From Perkinsus olseni (taxonomy: Eukaryota > Perkinsozoa > Perkinsida > Perkinsidae), in NCBI GenBank assembly GCA_013115135.1, contig JABANP010000010.1, positions 124,001-188,000 on the forward strand: a DNA stretch of 64,000 bases. The letters run 5' to 3'. The notes under the pieces are model-generated. The model worked only from the letters and a program-made list of their open reading frames with translations, made no database searches and was not told the origin of the DNA. The translations under genes and the position numbers were made by a program. This document shows, one piece after another, positions 52,983 to 64,000 of the stretch. Within the stretch, counting starts at the first letter, position 1; each line of letters starts with the position of its first letter.

Positions 52983-54668
52983 ATGTCTTATGGCACTCTG
53001 GCTTCCACAAGATTCACGCTTCACCCGCCCCTTCCCGGTTGGAATCTAACCTCGCTATACCGACCAGAGGTTCTCTTCGCCAATTGGTACGGGGGCAAAT
53101 ACTTCCTATTACCCTGGCGTGGGGCGGTTGAGATCAAGCCAGAACCCATCGACTGGTCAATCGTGGGAGGAGTGAAATTCGCACCACTAGAGTTTCAGTA
53201 CACGCATTCTCACCTCTTCATAATGCCTGTTAAAGAAGCTGGTGTCTTTAAATGTGCAGCAGGTGAGACAACCTACTATGAGGTAGAGCTCGAGCACCGT
53301 GCTAAGAGTACATTCGAACACGCGGCTCGTGTGAACTACACCTTCGATGACCAAGGGCGGTCGCGGCCTCTCCGGGCCGAGTCCGAGCCAACCTGGCGGG
53401 CCAAGAACCTGGATGAGATTGGGGGCATTGACAAGTTTTATGTACTGCGGCAGAGGCCTCAGCAGCTTCCTAAACCTGGATCAGCTTATCTAGGTCGACA
53501 GGGATCCTTCTCGGTGACCCTCATCTTCGACGAAATGAGCAGAGTTGCTTCCGCTTCATTCGAGGGCGATGAGGTTCAGTACGTTCGGTACTACGCCGTG
53601 GGAAGCGACTCAGGAGCACTTTTAGCGGTGGCCTACACTATAGGTGGAGAAGCACACTTCCTAGTACTCATGGAATTTGATGGCGAGCGTATCGCCACCA
53701 GGGAGAATACATTTCACGATATGTACACCATTGAATTATGGGATGATATCGGTGCTGGAATGGCCATCATGGCTGATGAACGACCGATTCTGCCAACTGG
53801 TCGGCTGCCACCGCGAGGGATGCAGCCTCCAGAGTTCGATTCTCAAGGCCTCGATTCGGAAGAGCTCTCTCCCTACCGTGGCCGCGAATGGCTCTTCGGT
53901 ATGGGGGATCGGCAGGCGGAGTATTTCATCGTGCCTATCAGGCCCCTTCGAGGAGATGAAGGATATCGCCATGTCACTGATAGAGTTCTTCTCGACGACA
54001 TTACAGTCGTGCGATGGCCCTACTACAATGAATTGGCGTATACTATGCCCCCAACCCGAGCTACTATTCACCGCATAGATCACGAAAGGCGCGACTCACT
54101 ACTACGAGGCATTCGTCGACACCTCCCCAGAGAACGAGCGTTGCTTCTTCGGCCTCCACGAGTGGAAGTATCCCGTCTCAGAAGGACAGATGGAGAAGTC
54201 ACTAAAGAATCGGATTCTAAGTATGAACCATCCAATCACTAAAGACCTCAACCGCTTATGCAAGGGGGGATACCTTGTTGCACACAGAGGTCTCAACCAC
54301 ATGCGAGAGGAACTGTGTTGGATGATGGACAAGCCGTGTCCGGCAATTATACTGGTGTAGTGGGCAAAGACGACCTGCGACTAGAGTTTGACAACAAGAC
54401 AGTCACAAGTCTCGGAGGCAGTTTACTCGCGCGAGACTTCGACACAATCGCTTATTATCCTCTATTATACGTGTTGGTTGTCGCGGCCTACCGGACCGGA
54501 CCTGCCGGAAGAGAAGGGAAGGTTGTGGTACTGCGTCCATCGGAAACGGGCATGATAGAGTATGTGCATGCCCACATGACGACAGGAGTGTTCAAGCTTT
54601 ACTCTAAAGCAAAATTTGGCGAGATGGGATACAGTCTGGGCGCGACGCTCGCAGCGCTTTCTCTTTGA
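52983..54668 (+). CDS. Unrecognised 419-residue frame followed by two shifted frames
   Basis: The frame 52983-54242 is open for 419 codons without introns. It is rich in aromatic, Arg and acidic residues (FANWYGGKYFLLPWRG, DIGAGMAIMADERPILP). There is no signal peptide or membrane segment. A -1-type switch near 54080 would enter another frame with protein-like composition (HYYEAFVDTSPENERCFFG, then CKGGYLVAHRGLNH). After 54258 the first frame resumes with good composition (VVGKDDLRLEFDNKTV) and stops at 54668. Either two introns are hidden (a GTCGTG..ATAG pair near 54005-54077 is possible) or the gene is frame-broken. No family is recognised. It is unusual here for having such a long exon outside the TIR-like array. 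Confidence 0.5.
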
Positions 54669-55210
54669 TGAACGGTTGAACGCCTCTGTATTATGGCCAT
54701 CTTAGCTGTCGGTTGTTCGCTGATAGAAGTCATGCTTGCGTTACCAAGTATGCATAGAGGGAGGGAAGTATGCAATTATGCATGTCGGTATCACAAAAAG
54801 GGAGCGCCACCAGCACGGTTGTCCTTTCACGGAAGACCAATACCCTATGCAGGTTTCTAAGAAATCCGTAGCAAGGATAGGTTCTCGAGCTTCCACAGGC
54901 TCAAGGTATACTGCTCAACACTACACCCGTCTCGCGAAATGTACCACTCAGTGATGCCTTTGGCGTGCAGCTAAATATACAGTAAAACATCAACAAATAC
55001 GGATTGACGTGTCGTGGTTCGTCAGTCTTTTCATCAACCTGTCTTGGTATTGCGTAGGTCTTCCAAAGCGTGTCCAGAGAAAAATCGGACCTGCAAAGTT
55101 CACCAGTACACAGCTGCGCGGAGAGCGCCGAACGAGCGTCAGCAGTATGAAAGGATGATTTGTTTTGTCTTCATGGGCTGCCATGCAGCGACCATCAGAC
55201 ACGCACAAAA
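54669..55210. other. Intergenic, nothing recognised
   Basis: These are convergent 3' flanks of the unrecognised plus-strand frame and the PP2A gene. No repeat or RNA gene is seen. Confidence 0.4.
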
Positions 55211-58200
55211 TTAGTCATCATTCGACATACTCGTTGATAACTGGTATGAGCCGTAGAGCTATAGGCGGTGGGGACAGAGCGCACACAAAGACACAGGGAG
55301 AACGGGCCCTTACATCTTGGTCTGAGTCCCGCTGCGCGAGTTTCTGTAGTATGGGGATAATCTCGTGTTGAAGGGTCCTGCGAGATACACGAGAGCTGAT
55401 GCTCTGAAAAGAAGACTCGTGACAAACCAACCATTCAGTTAGCACGCACCTTCAGAGTCTTCGCTACGTTGAAGCGCACATTGGCTACAGAATCCTGAAC
55501 GAGGGACCTGAGGGCAATGGAAGCGATGGTGGTCACATCTCTGGACACCCAGCAGAGAATGTCACGATCCGATCAACTGAGAGCCCCATGCTGTGGTGAT
55601 ATCGGACAATAGTCGCTCCGAACTGGTCTAGGCGCGCTTGTAGAAAGTCCACACGCTGTCTGATTCGTCAGTCGATCAGAGGCGGGAGAGCTAAAATACG
55701 TAGGACGAGCATATACCTTGGCAGCGGCATGAGGTACTCCGCGCAGGCCTTCTCGTCGAGGACGTTAGCCATAGAAACCACACCCATCAAAGCTGTCATC
55801 CTGAGGACGTAACTGTCGGGAAGGTCATCGAGGGGCAGAGCTTACCGGTATAGATAATTAGAGTTTTTGGACAGCTCCTGCAGATGAGGTATAATATTGT
55901 CTATAGCCCACGACGTGCCCATAGCAACACTCAAGTTGGCAAGATTTTCTGTTGCCGCAACGCGGACCGAATACACTGGATCGCACAACCTGGCCCGAAC
56001 AGGTGATGATGATTCTATCCTCCAGCCGAGAACCTACCAGCGCATAACCGTGGCGAGCAACTCTGTGGTGAAAGTTTTGGGACTGAGAATAGTGGCGAGC
56101 TTCGGTGTTTGCTCGAGGATCGCCATTCGAACCTGATCATGGCCCGGGAAGGGCGAATAACTCCGTATATCATTGCGATACATATGAAGGGACCCTATAA
56201 CCGAGAGAAACCTCGCCACGGTCGAAGCGTGCAGATGACAAATTCCCCCGAGAGCTGCAGAATCGAATCGAATACCCCGACGAATGACCCAAGCTCACCC
56301 TCCACTGCCTGTCGGAAGCCAGATCGATGATCGTCGGGAGGAGGCTCTTCGAAATATGGTCCAAGGATACGACCTGAATAGGAGTATGCAAGGGCTGAGG
56401 GCCAGCTGACAGCAAGTCTGGCGCACTGTGTTTAGTTCGCCGAGGTTCTCGACCACAGCAAGTCGAACATTCGTGCTTTGGTCCCTCATGACCGCCAGAA
56501 TCTGGACATAGACAAAATACGAAGTAGTACCACACCACACACATCCTACGTGTTTTGTGAGGTACTCTACCGTGAGGTCCTGCCCAACAACGGCTGCTAC
56601 TTTCATAAGAGATGCTCCGAAGCTCGACCGAACCGCATCCGAGGGATCGTGCAACAGCTTGGCGAACTGAAACAAGAATGAAGATGACGATCATACGCCG
56701 GGGAGGCAGTCCAAGATGTGAGCACCAAGGCCGGCAATGGTGCATCTGTTCGGATCGAGCCTTGAGCAACGCTGCTGCCAGAACAACGAGGAACGCCCCA
56801 TGGAATGGCAAGAATTGCTTTCTTACGGGTGCCGTGAGGTCCTCCATCATCTCCTGGTCGGCCTTGTACTTAACCACCAGTGATAGACGGTCACACGACA
56901 CACAGCGGACCTCCGGCTCAGGATCCGACAGAAGGCGCATGAATAGCGGGAAGATCTGACATTCGCCAAGAGAAGGAATACGCGGACAAACGCGCGGGAA
57001 TGTCCTCACCTGCATGCGAACCTTCTCCGGTACTGCTTCGAGAATGTCTTCAATCTTGTCCGCCACCATATAGCGCACCCTCCACGAATGCTGATCCTCC
57101 CCGCAAGAGTGTATGGAAGGCAACAAATCCTTCACCTGTCGGCCACTCAGGTCCCACCCTATCGCCCAAGTCAGGACTCACTATCTCATAGGGCTGCGAG
57201 GAGAGGCACTTGGCAAGCTGTATGCACACGGGCACGGTGAGAATCCGCACAGACTCCTGCTCGTCTCTGGCCAGGGACTTGAATAACTGAGCGGAACCAG
57301 AGTCCGGGTGGCCGTTCAAATTGTGAGCCCCATCCCGAAGGAGCGTGGCAGCAACGTCGAAAGAGAACGAATCGAGCCAATTTCACGGCGCTCGTTGGCG
57401 CGATTCGCTAAGATGTCAGAAGAGCGGTATCAAAGAGAAACAAAGATACGTCACTAACCAAGACGAACCACAAGGTCGGACTATGGTGAAGTCACTGGAC
57501 TGTCCAGTCTGGACAGCCGTATCCGGAAGATCAACGGCCCAGGCGAGCACGACGAGAGAGAAGGACACTAATAATACCTCGAGGAGCTTTGCCTTCACAG
57601 AGTCATTCACAGGGAACGTTGCCGCCGCGATATCACCAAGTACCTGCAGGATTCCACGATCGGCCAACGGAGTCCGTGGTACACAGTTGCGACGCTGATA
57701 CGACGCAAGGCAGGACATCATCGTTAGGCGAAAAGGGGCCCGACAAGTACTTGAAAAACTGCCCTCCGGACCATGGGCGAATCGTCGGCGCCCAGAGCCG
57801 AGAAAATTGTATTCACCAACTCCACTGCGAGTGGCGGATCTGAATCAACCAACAATGTATGCTGATACAACAATCGCTAACAACATTCCACATCGCCGCC
57901 GCCCCTACCTCCGCCAGAGCCTTTCTTCCGAGCACACAGACCTGATCGCAGAAAACCTATCACCAATAGGACTCCGAGTTCAACTCCCTACGAGAAACAA
58001 CCGCCGGAAGAAGAGCGACAGCCACAGCTCGCTGACAAAACCAATCCGAGGCTGCCATGTTGCGCAGCATGGGAATGTAGTAGGCCTCCAGCGTACTGAG
58101 CGGGAGGGCCTGAACGATGTCTGGGACGGGCATGGATGATAGCTGAGGTACTACCTTAGCGATGGTGATGAGACTCTTGACAGCCTCCTCACGCCTAGGC

Positions 58201-58743
58201 TCGTCGTCAGAGTTCGCTAACTCCTCCAGAGGCCTTAGTAGACACTGGCCGTATTGTGGACCTCCAATCCACTGCATGAAATCTGCATTGAGTACCTTCA
58301 CGAAAATGATAACAATGAAACAATGCGTAGAGGAGCAGAAAGCTGGGCCTTACCCGTGCCATAGCCGTCAATACCCGGGTCTCATCCACAGTATCAGAAG
58401 CAACATCGTCCACCATCGCCTGAAGGACTCGTCCATGAGCAAACTTAGACGAAAGCGGATAGACTACCAGCTCAGTGAGAAAGGGCAGGAGCTCTTCCCG
58501 TGTCCGAACCGGACCCAATGCACAGGCGATGTGATCCTGATACAAATGCCTCGTGGGCCAAACTGCTCCATCCGACACTACTACCAGCTGATTCATCGCG
58601 TTGATTCTCAGGTCAACATCCTCACTGCGGAGCTCGTCAATGAGAAGTGCTATCGGATAGAGCGCCGCCGAGGCCTCCCCTCGAGACTCGGAGACCGTCG
58701 GGGCGACATCCACCGCCCCGGGTACTGCTACTGAAGTAGTCAT
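55211..58743 (-). CDS. Protein phosphatase 2A scaffold subunit A (PR65-like)
   Basis: PR65 is an all-HEAT-repeat scaffold that holds the PP2A catalytic and regulatory B subunits. The start at 58743 opens a short head, then LYPIALLIDELRSEDVDLRI, matching the family's LYPIAVLIDELRNEDVQLR. A 45-nt intron leads to GPVRTREELLPFLTE. Further repeats run down the minus strand: GGPQYGQCLLRPLEELAN and SDWFCQRAVAVALLP near 58260-58000, LFKSLARDEQESVRILTV near 57270, WRVRYMVADKIEDILEAVP near 57070, IFPLFMRLLSDPEPEVR near 56950, FAKLLHDPSDAVRSSFG near 56660 and STNVRLAVVENLGELN near 56460, ending with TLQHEIIPILQKLAQRDSDQD near 55340. The order follows the known 15 repeats. The final exon and stop near 55211 are the least certain part. 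Introns are dense, at least ten. Confidence 0.92.
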
Positions 58744-59785
58744 AAGAACAACAAATCACAAGTGATTTGGAATCACACTAGTCAATCTGCCGTTATCACC
58801 CAGACCAACTCAAGGGCACCCTGTGCGAGAAAGCCAGATCTGGCAATAAGATGGTTCTTATGGTAAAGGTAGGGACGCCCGACGTATAAAGTATTCCTGC
58901 AGTCAAACTCCCGAGATGCCGCAGTACTCCTCAGCTGCTTCAACGGGAGGCATAGGCCACCCGTCGACGGACTCCGTTCTTTACACTCAAATGATGAAAC
59001 TGCTCCTCACACACTGTGTTGCCGAGGGAGGCTTCCCTGATCTCCCTCACCCGGTAAAACGGCAAGGGGTTCAAAAAACACAGTCAAGTTTTAAAAAATC
59101 GAATCTCGGCATTCCGCTGCCCTCTCTCCTTCACATGCCATCCTCACTAGAAGTGTTATGAATGTCCTCGGAACCTGACGAAGCTGCAGTGACGCTCAAC
59201 CGATCAGCGGCAATATCCGATCAGCACTACGAGGGGTCACATCGACGTCCTTAGCGGTGAATTGGTCGTAACAGAAGCTGAACCGTCGAAGCGGCAGAGG
59301 GTCGTAGTGGTCGGTTATGGAGGTTCGCCGGCGACCTGCAACGCAGCGTTCGAAGTGACCAAGGCCGCATCAGGACCGCCCCCGCTGGTGAGGGTAGTCT
59401 GTCTCCAACAGAAATTTCCGTACACGAGTCGCCAATACACGTCTGTATACAAGAACAAAATCTTCATATTCCTAGTCGCCCATGAGCACCGCTCTCTCGT
59501 CCATGCCTGTATAGCAAGCGGTCGTGGTATAGACTGCCACGACCCATTCCGGGCCGCTACCAGCAGCTATTCCTACCTCACGGACTTTGATTAGTCAAGT
59601 GATAGTCATAACGTCACAAAGATGAGCAATGACATTACTATACACAGACAAGCATACTCCCACGAGGCTAGTACAGAGGGTGGTGTCATCCGGCCCGCCA
59701 GGCTCTTCTTTCGGGCTTTCGTCCACTTTAGGCGGCAACCAAGGTACCTGACAGGAAAGCGAGCGTCCTTGTCATTAATCTCGGA
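58744..59785. other. Intergenic, no recognised gene
   Basis: Short plus-strand frames (58916-59161, 59262-59594) are open but lack domain similarity. They are flanked by minus-strand genes on both sides. The stretch just above 59200 is AT-richer. Confidence 0.3.
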
Positions 59786-61725
59786 TCACATCGAGGTCGT
59801 TCGGTCTGCCAGTAAAGAGACAACCCCCGCCAGAATGACCTGCTCAATACCTCTAATTCCTTTCCTGGCTGCGGCTCTCCAGTCAAAGCCTTCGAACAAA
59901 GCAGACTCCTTCACGCGGTCGAGAGTACTCCACCTCTCTGCGGGGTCCGGGTGCAGCAGGCCATTAACCAGCTCTTGATATTCCAGTGGCACGTCGCCAT
60001 TCTGACACCTCTAGCTGCGATCCAAGAGACAACGACTGGGCCTCACATATTTAGGCGGGTACCACTTCTGCTCATCGTCAGGGTCCGCCGAGAAACTCCC
60101 GAAAGGGTGGCTACCATTTAGTATCTCAAACCTGCCATAACACTTCCTTTATTGAGGTCTACGCCACTGAGCTCACCCTAGAATCCCAAGCTGAAACCAG
60201 TCCAGCGGGTAGCCGTAGCCGCTCCCTGACAGACGATCATCAGCGCCAGGCGGACAAGGGTCAAGTTATTACCAGTGAAAAACTCTGGCGGCATGATGTC
60301 GATCGAGAAGCCTATCACACTGTTCGTTCCCCCGCCGAAGCGATTGAGATTGGGCTTGCCTGAGATGACGCAGGCTCAACGGAGCCAGCCCTGAGCCCTG
60401 ACGTACAGCAGCCGAAATCAGTGAGCCTCACATGACCGTCCGAGCCTATCAGGACGTTCTCCAACTTGATGTCTCTGAAACAGAAAAGGAGACCGACAAC
60501 AGTAGTGGAGGAGAAGCTGAGGGGATGGATAAAGTGGTGTTACCTGTGGATGGCGTGGTGCTTACTATGGATAAAGTCGATAGCTATGCACAGCTCAGCA
60601 ATGTAGACCTTGAAAGCCTCCAAGGGCAACTTGCCACCGCAATGCCTCACCTGCAACCAACAACAGCGATATCGACGACGAACACTCGGAACAATCCGCT
60701 CGAGACGACTATGGACCTAGCGGGCGGGCATACAACCCCCGCATGAAACGATAACGCATGGCGCCGATTTTATCACCAATTCGTACGACGATGGCGCCCT
60801 ATTGTACTGAGGCCTTGAGCTTCACGCGAGACAGATGGACAGAAGCTCGGTGGCTACATTTTTCACAACGACCTTCGAGGCAGACTAGTCCGCCCACTGA
60901 GTGCTCGCGAGTCCCTCAGGAGAACACCTCGACCAGCATTACCCTGTCCAGCAACTCTCCCCCGCTGCAGAACTCCAAGACAAAGTAGAATCTCTTGGAA
61001 GATTGAAAGCTGCCAACCTGAGCACCATTCCGAGTGCGACTCTCTACTAGGCTCCCTCCCTATTACAAACTGCACTAAGAAAGGGCAGTCATGAGAAGCA
61101 AAGGCGTAGAAGTCCCGTTCGTCAGCAAGCCGCTGGACCTAGGACAACCGTGTCCGATGCAGAGTGTGCCGAAAGGAGCCTACCACTCGCTGGTCCCCTG
61201 TGTTGCGTCTTTCTATCAGAGCCCATTTGTCGACCGACTTCATGGCGTAAAGCTTATGATCGACGGCCCAACGGACCAGCCGTACCACACCGTACCTGCT
61301 CACCCAAAAGTGTAAGACCATCCAAGGAGCCTACTACCAGATACGCACGTAAAAGGCACTATAACCATTGGATCGGGAAAAAACCATTTTCCGAAGTTCC
61401 CGCTCATATCGAGCCTGATAACATCTTAGAGGTTACCTCTATGCATCGGTACTGCCCTTTGACTGCTGAATAGCCTCCAGCTCCCAACACCCTTAGCATC
61501 CAATCGACTCATCCGAGCCCATCGCTTACCCGCCGTATCCAAGGCTGCCGACCACTTCAAAATCATCCTGACTGAGTTTCTTCCCACCCATCTCCCCTTC
61601 CTCAAATACCGGCCTCTCATTCCCACCCGCTCTGAAGCAGCAAAGACTCCGTTATCGTGGGCAACGATGGAGGCCTACTCCGGCTGGCGGGTAGCAGATC
61701 CATCAGTGAGAGGGGTGTCTGCCAT
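59786..61725 (-). CDS. AGC-type serine/threonine protein kinase
   Basis: The start at 61725 gives an acidic head, then a Gly-rich loop split by an intron: VVGSLGYG joined to GYGVVRLVRW, with the ATP-binding Lys in LYAMKSVDK. The catalytic loop FRDIKLENVLIGSDGHVRL and DFG lie near 60470-60400. The APE-equivalent is MPPEFFTG, and the splice to GSGYGYPLDWFQLGIL near 60300-60180 restores subdomain IX. FEILNGSHPFGSF follows near 60120. The C-lobe ends ELVNGLLHPDPAERWSTLDR and ALFEGFDW near 59960-59900, as in PKA/PKG-type kinases. A Phe or Tyr before RD is usual in the AGC group. No cyclic-nucleotide domain is visible, so it resembles a free catalytic subunit. Ends are set by splice inference. Confidence 0.82.
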
Positions 61726-62109
61726 CGTTGATCTCCTACTCCTGGTCGAATAGAGCGACCCCTGAAAGGAGTCAACAGATGGTCAACAGCCTGGGAATGT
61801 GTACAGCAACGGCAGTGGTACTGACGCATGCCATTCGAGTGACATGAGCATGTAGTCCCACCAATAGAGCTTTCCCACCTTGCTCCGAGGCTCCGTCCCT
61901 GGATCCTCACGAGCCTTATCGCAAGGCACACCAAGGTCTCGGCCTATGCCAGGCAGAAGGAGGCCCTTCATGATGGCTGGACTATGACTACGCGAACGTA
62001 AATCAACGCTAGCGATATGATGATGACTAACCGATTGGTAAGGTACTGCACGCAAGCGCACGATAGCATCTTTTGAAACGTCAAGCATTATATGATAGTA
62101 GTAGTAATC

Positions 62110-62241
62110 CTAGTCTTTTTTCAGCAGTTTGAGCGTGCTTCGCTCCGCCTCAAATCGAAGAGCTGCCGTATTTTGCTCTCTTTCTTTCGGCGTGGAATTC
62201 TTTAGCCATCGTTTGGACAATACGGCCGAAGACGCGAACAT
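62110..62241 (-). CDS. Short basic frame: small mitochondrial-type protein or last exon
   Basis: An ATG at 62241 opens 43 codons (MFASSAVLSKRWLKNSTPKE, then a charged helix EAERSTLKLLKKD) that stop at 62110. The N-terminus is basic and hydroxylated like a mitochondrial presequence. The frame is also open upstream, so it could be the final exon of the gene beyond 62280. The 12-mer GCTTCGCTCCGC lies inside (62137-62148), reading AERS on this strand. Confidence 0.3.
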   Translation of the reverse strand: MFASSAVLSKRWLKNSTPKEREQNTAALRFEAERSTLKLLKKD

Positions 62242-62269
62242 CAGCCTGATCAGAAGATACCTTGCGCAC

Positions 62270-63864
62270 AGCGAAGATTCCTCATTGAACCTACCCTATC
62301 CGTGACCAGCTTAGACACTACGTTCTGCCTCTGCTCCGGTGATAGGAAGCTCAGCGGCTCAGCCATTACCTTATTCTGAGCAGCAGGAAGCGATCCATGC
62401 GAAAGCTCTCCTTATGATAAAACGTGGAATGCTAAGATTCCAAACCGATACTAGGTGGATGATGAGGATCGTGAAGCCATGAGGGGACTTACTAAGGATT
62501 CCACGGTTCGGTCACGGAAACTTGACAGCAGCATAGTGCGGAGGATGCCTCCAGTGGTAGGGAGAACCTGCGGGAAGCATTCAAAAACAACAAAGAAGAT
62601 TCGTTCATTGAAGATTGTAGTAGACTGGCAGAGACGGTCCACAAGGGTCACAATAATCGACATCGGCCTTGATAATGATACCGTTGATCGATTACAATCA
62701 TGAAAAATATATATCCTCGAAATCACAAGACTGCGTGTGTTAAGGAGCTGACCTGAGGATATCCATCACACTTGTCGGTCCATATCTGCACTAAGGCCAG
62801 CAACATGTGGTCCAATACCGTACCACCAGAAGCGTCGTTAGAAAAGGACGAGAGAAGTATCTGGCGTACCTGGGAAGAGAGGGTATGCCAATTCAGCCGA
62901 CCCGAGGTGGGCTTACCAGCTGGCAGTTCTCCTGGCAAACCCTCTCTGTGTCCTCGGCAGCGTGAATGATCGGCGGCGGGTCCGTCCAGGTGACCAAGCG
63001 TTCAAGGAAGTGCAACATCGCTGCTATCGCTGGCTGAGTTTGTGCCTGTCCAGTATTTCATAAACGCCATGGGTCAACGTAAGATGCCATGACGACCCCC
63101 AACCGTTGTGGAGTGGTGCCACTACGAGCGTCTCCCATGAGGAACAATGGAGCAAGTATCATCGCATAGTAATGAAAATGGGTCGCCGGGACTGAGATCC
63201 CCACGCTCAGAAGCACCCCCTCGACCTACATCGATCGGGGCGGCCTCTAAACACGCAATAGCCAACTTGGTCGTTGGAAGCAGCCACCCTGCTGGCAGCA
63301 CCACATGCACCTGAGGAAGGACTAACTACAAGGCTTGTCTCCAAGGGTGAGTCTCGCGCTTACCAGATCGACAAATCTGAGAACTTCGCCGAGCACGAGG
63401 TAGGTCTCGGCCACCATCTTACTCTCGTCTGTCGTGAGGGCTGTTAAGGACATGTTGCTCTGTTGCAGGGATGAACCTAAGATACGCCAAAAGGCCAATT
63501 AAAGCAACTAGAAACATTCCTGATGCGCCGAGAAAGACGCGAGATCTAAGCCGCGGCACGAGGAGCTACTCACTAACGAAGGGAAGGTAAGTTGGTTCAT
63601 ATTAGACCGCGAAAGCAGCCCGGTGCCCAGTGGACTTCAGATGAAGACCCCGAGCTTTTTACGGTCCACGAACGAGACGTTGAATCCCTTAAGGAACAGT
63701 AGAGCTCCCTGTGTTTGCACTACACCACAGATCACAGAAGCGATTATCCACTCAGCATCAGAGAAGGCGTGAATTCTAAGACGGATGGTACCGAACGCTC
63801 CTCCCCAAGTAGACCTACTGTGGGCAACAAAGGTAGCACTGAGATCGCACAGCGTGTTGACCAA
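62270..63864 (-). CDS. Unrecognised multi-exon gene(s)
   Basis: Minus-strand exon-like segments are MAEPLSFLSPEQRQNVVSKL near 62360, QVRQILLSSFSNDASGG with LDHMLLALVQIWTDK near 62800, LTALTTDESKMVAETYLVLG near 63420, and a helical stretch IIASVICGVVQTQGALLFLK near 63700. Composition suggests a helical repeat or scaffold protein. No family is recognised and no joins were fixed. The gene probably continues past the window edge. Confidence 0.3.
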
Positions 63865-64000
63865 CTCCGTATGGACCTGATAACACCAACGTTACTCACA
63901 GGAGTGGAGAAAGCGACGGCCCCTCACCCGCGTGAGTTCTCCGAACAGAGCCACGAATGTCCTGACCAACTGCATCCAACAGCTTAGCGGTGCTGCCCTA

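Overview
The window looks like nuclear DNA of a perkinsid alveolate (Perkinsus or a close relative). The reasons are an iron superoxide dismutase (Fe-SOD) with an N-terminal membrane anchor, very short GT-AG introns (mostly 40-62 nt) that break most genes into small exons, dense packing on both strands, and clusters of lineage-specific tandem paralogs. The genus call rests on gene architecture and memory, not on a search. Exon limits were worked out by hand from reading frames, splice dinucleotides and family resemblance. Where no homology supports a model, the limits are approximate.

Layout. 0-4 kb (minus strand): the C-terminal exons of a small coiled-coil protein, a six-exon Fe-SOD, and a WBP2-like GRAM-domain protein. 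4-10 kb (minus): three tandem drug/metabolite-transporter-fold (SLC35-like) carriers. 10.5-13.4 kb (plus): a two-helix membrane protein, an F-box protein and a weak hypothetical. 13.4-28.4 kb (plus): an array of six intronless multi-pass membrane proteins with a TIR-like domain (copies 1-3 nearly identical, copy 4 a chimeric pseudogene, copies 5 and 6 diverged). A gene for the gamma-tubulin complex factor MOZART1 lies between copies 5 and 6. 28.4-40 kb: hypotheticals, a small beta-grasp (ubiquitin-like) protein, an RS-rich protein, a zinc-knuckle protein, an RBM42-type RNA-binding protein, a large unrecognised multi-exon gene, and ribosomal protein uS12 (RPS23, plus strand). 41-46 kb (minus): a helical-repeat protein, a hypothetical, and a putatively mitochondrial RRM protein. 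46-51 kb (minus): a cluster of genes whose repeated domain resembles the bacterial SpoVS/Alba fold. 51-55 kb (plus): a CCCH zinc-finger protein and a long unrecognised reading frame with downstream frame breaks. 55-62 kb (minus): the protein phosphatase 2A scaffold subunit and an AGC-type protein kinase. 62-64 kb holds unrecognised minus-strand exons.

The housekeeping genes (uS12, PP2A-A, RBM42, MOZART1, Fe-SOD) are single-copy and intron-rich. The lineage-specific families (TIR-like array, transporters, SpoVS-like cluster) are tandemly duplicated. The TIR-like array is the most unusual part. Each copy keeps the FxSHSW, LDKCC and RLWCVFE motifs of a TIR-like fold, including the glutamate that is catalytic in NAD-cleaving TIR domains. 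In each copy a transmembrane hairpin appears to be inserted inside that fold. The copies show mosaic similarity that suggests gene conversion. Two short repeated signals also stand out: an exact 12-mer, GCTTCGCTCCGC, found five times, and a tRNA B-box-like 10-mer, GGTTCGATCC, found four times. Several copies of each sit inside tiny introns, which suggests intron-colonising sequence.
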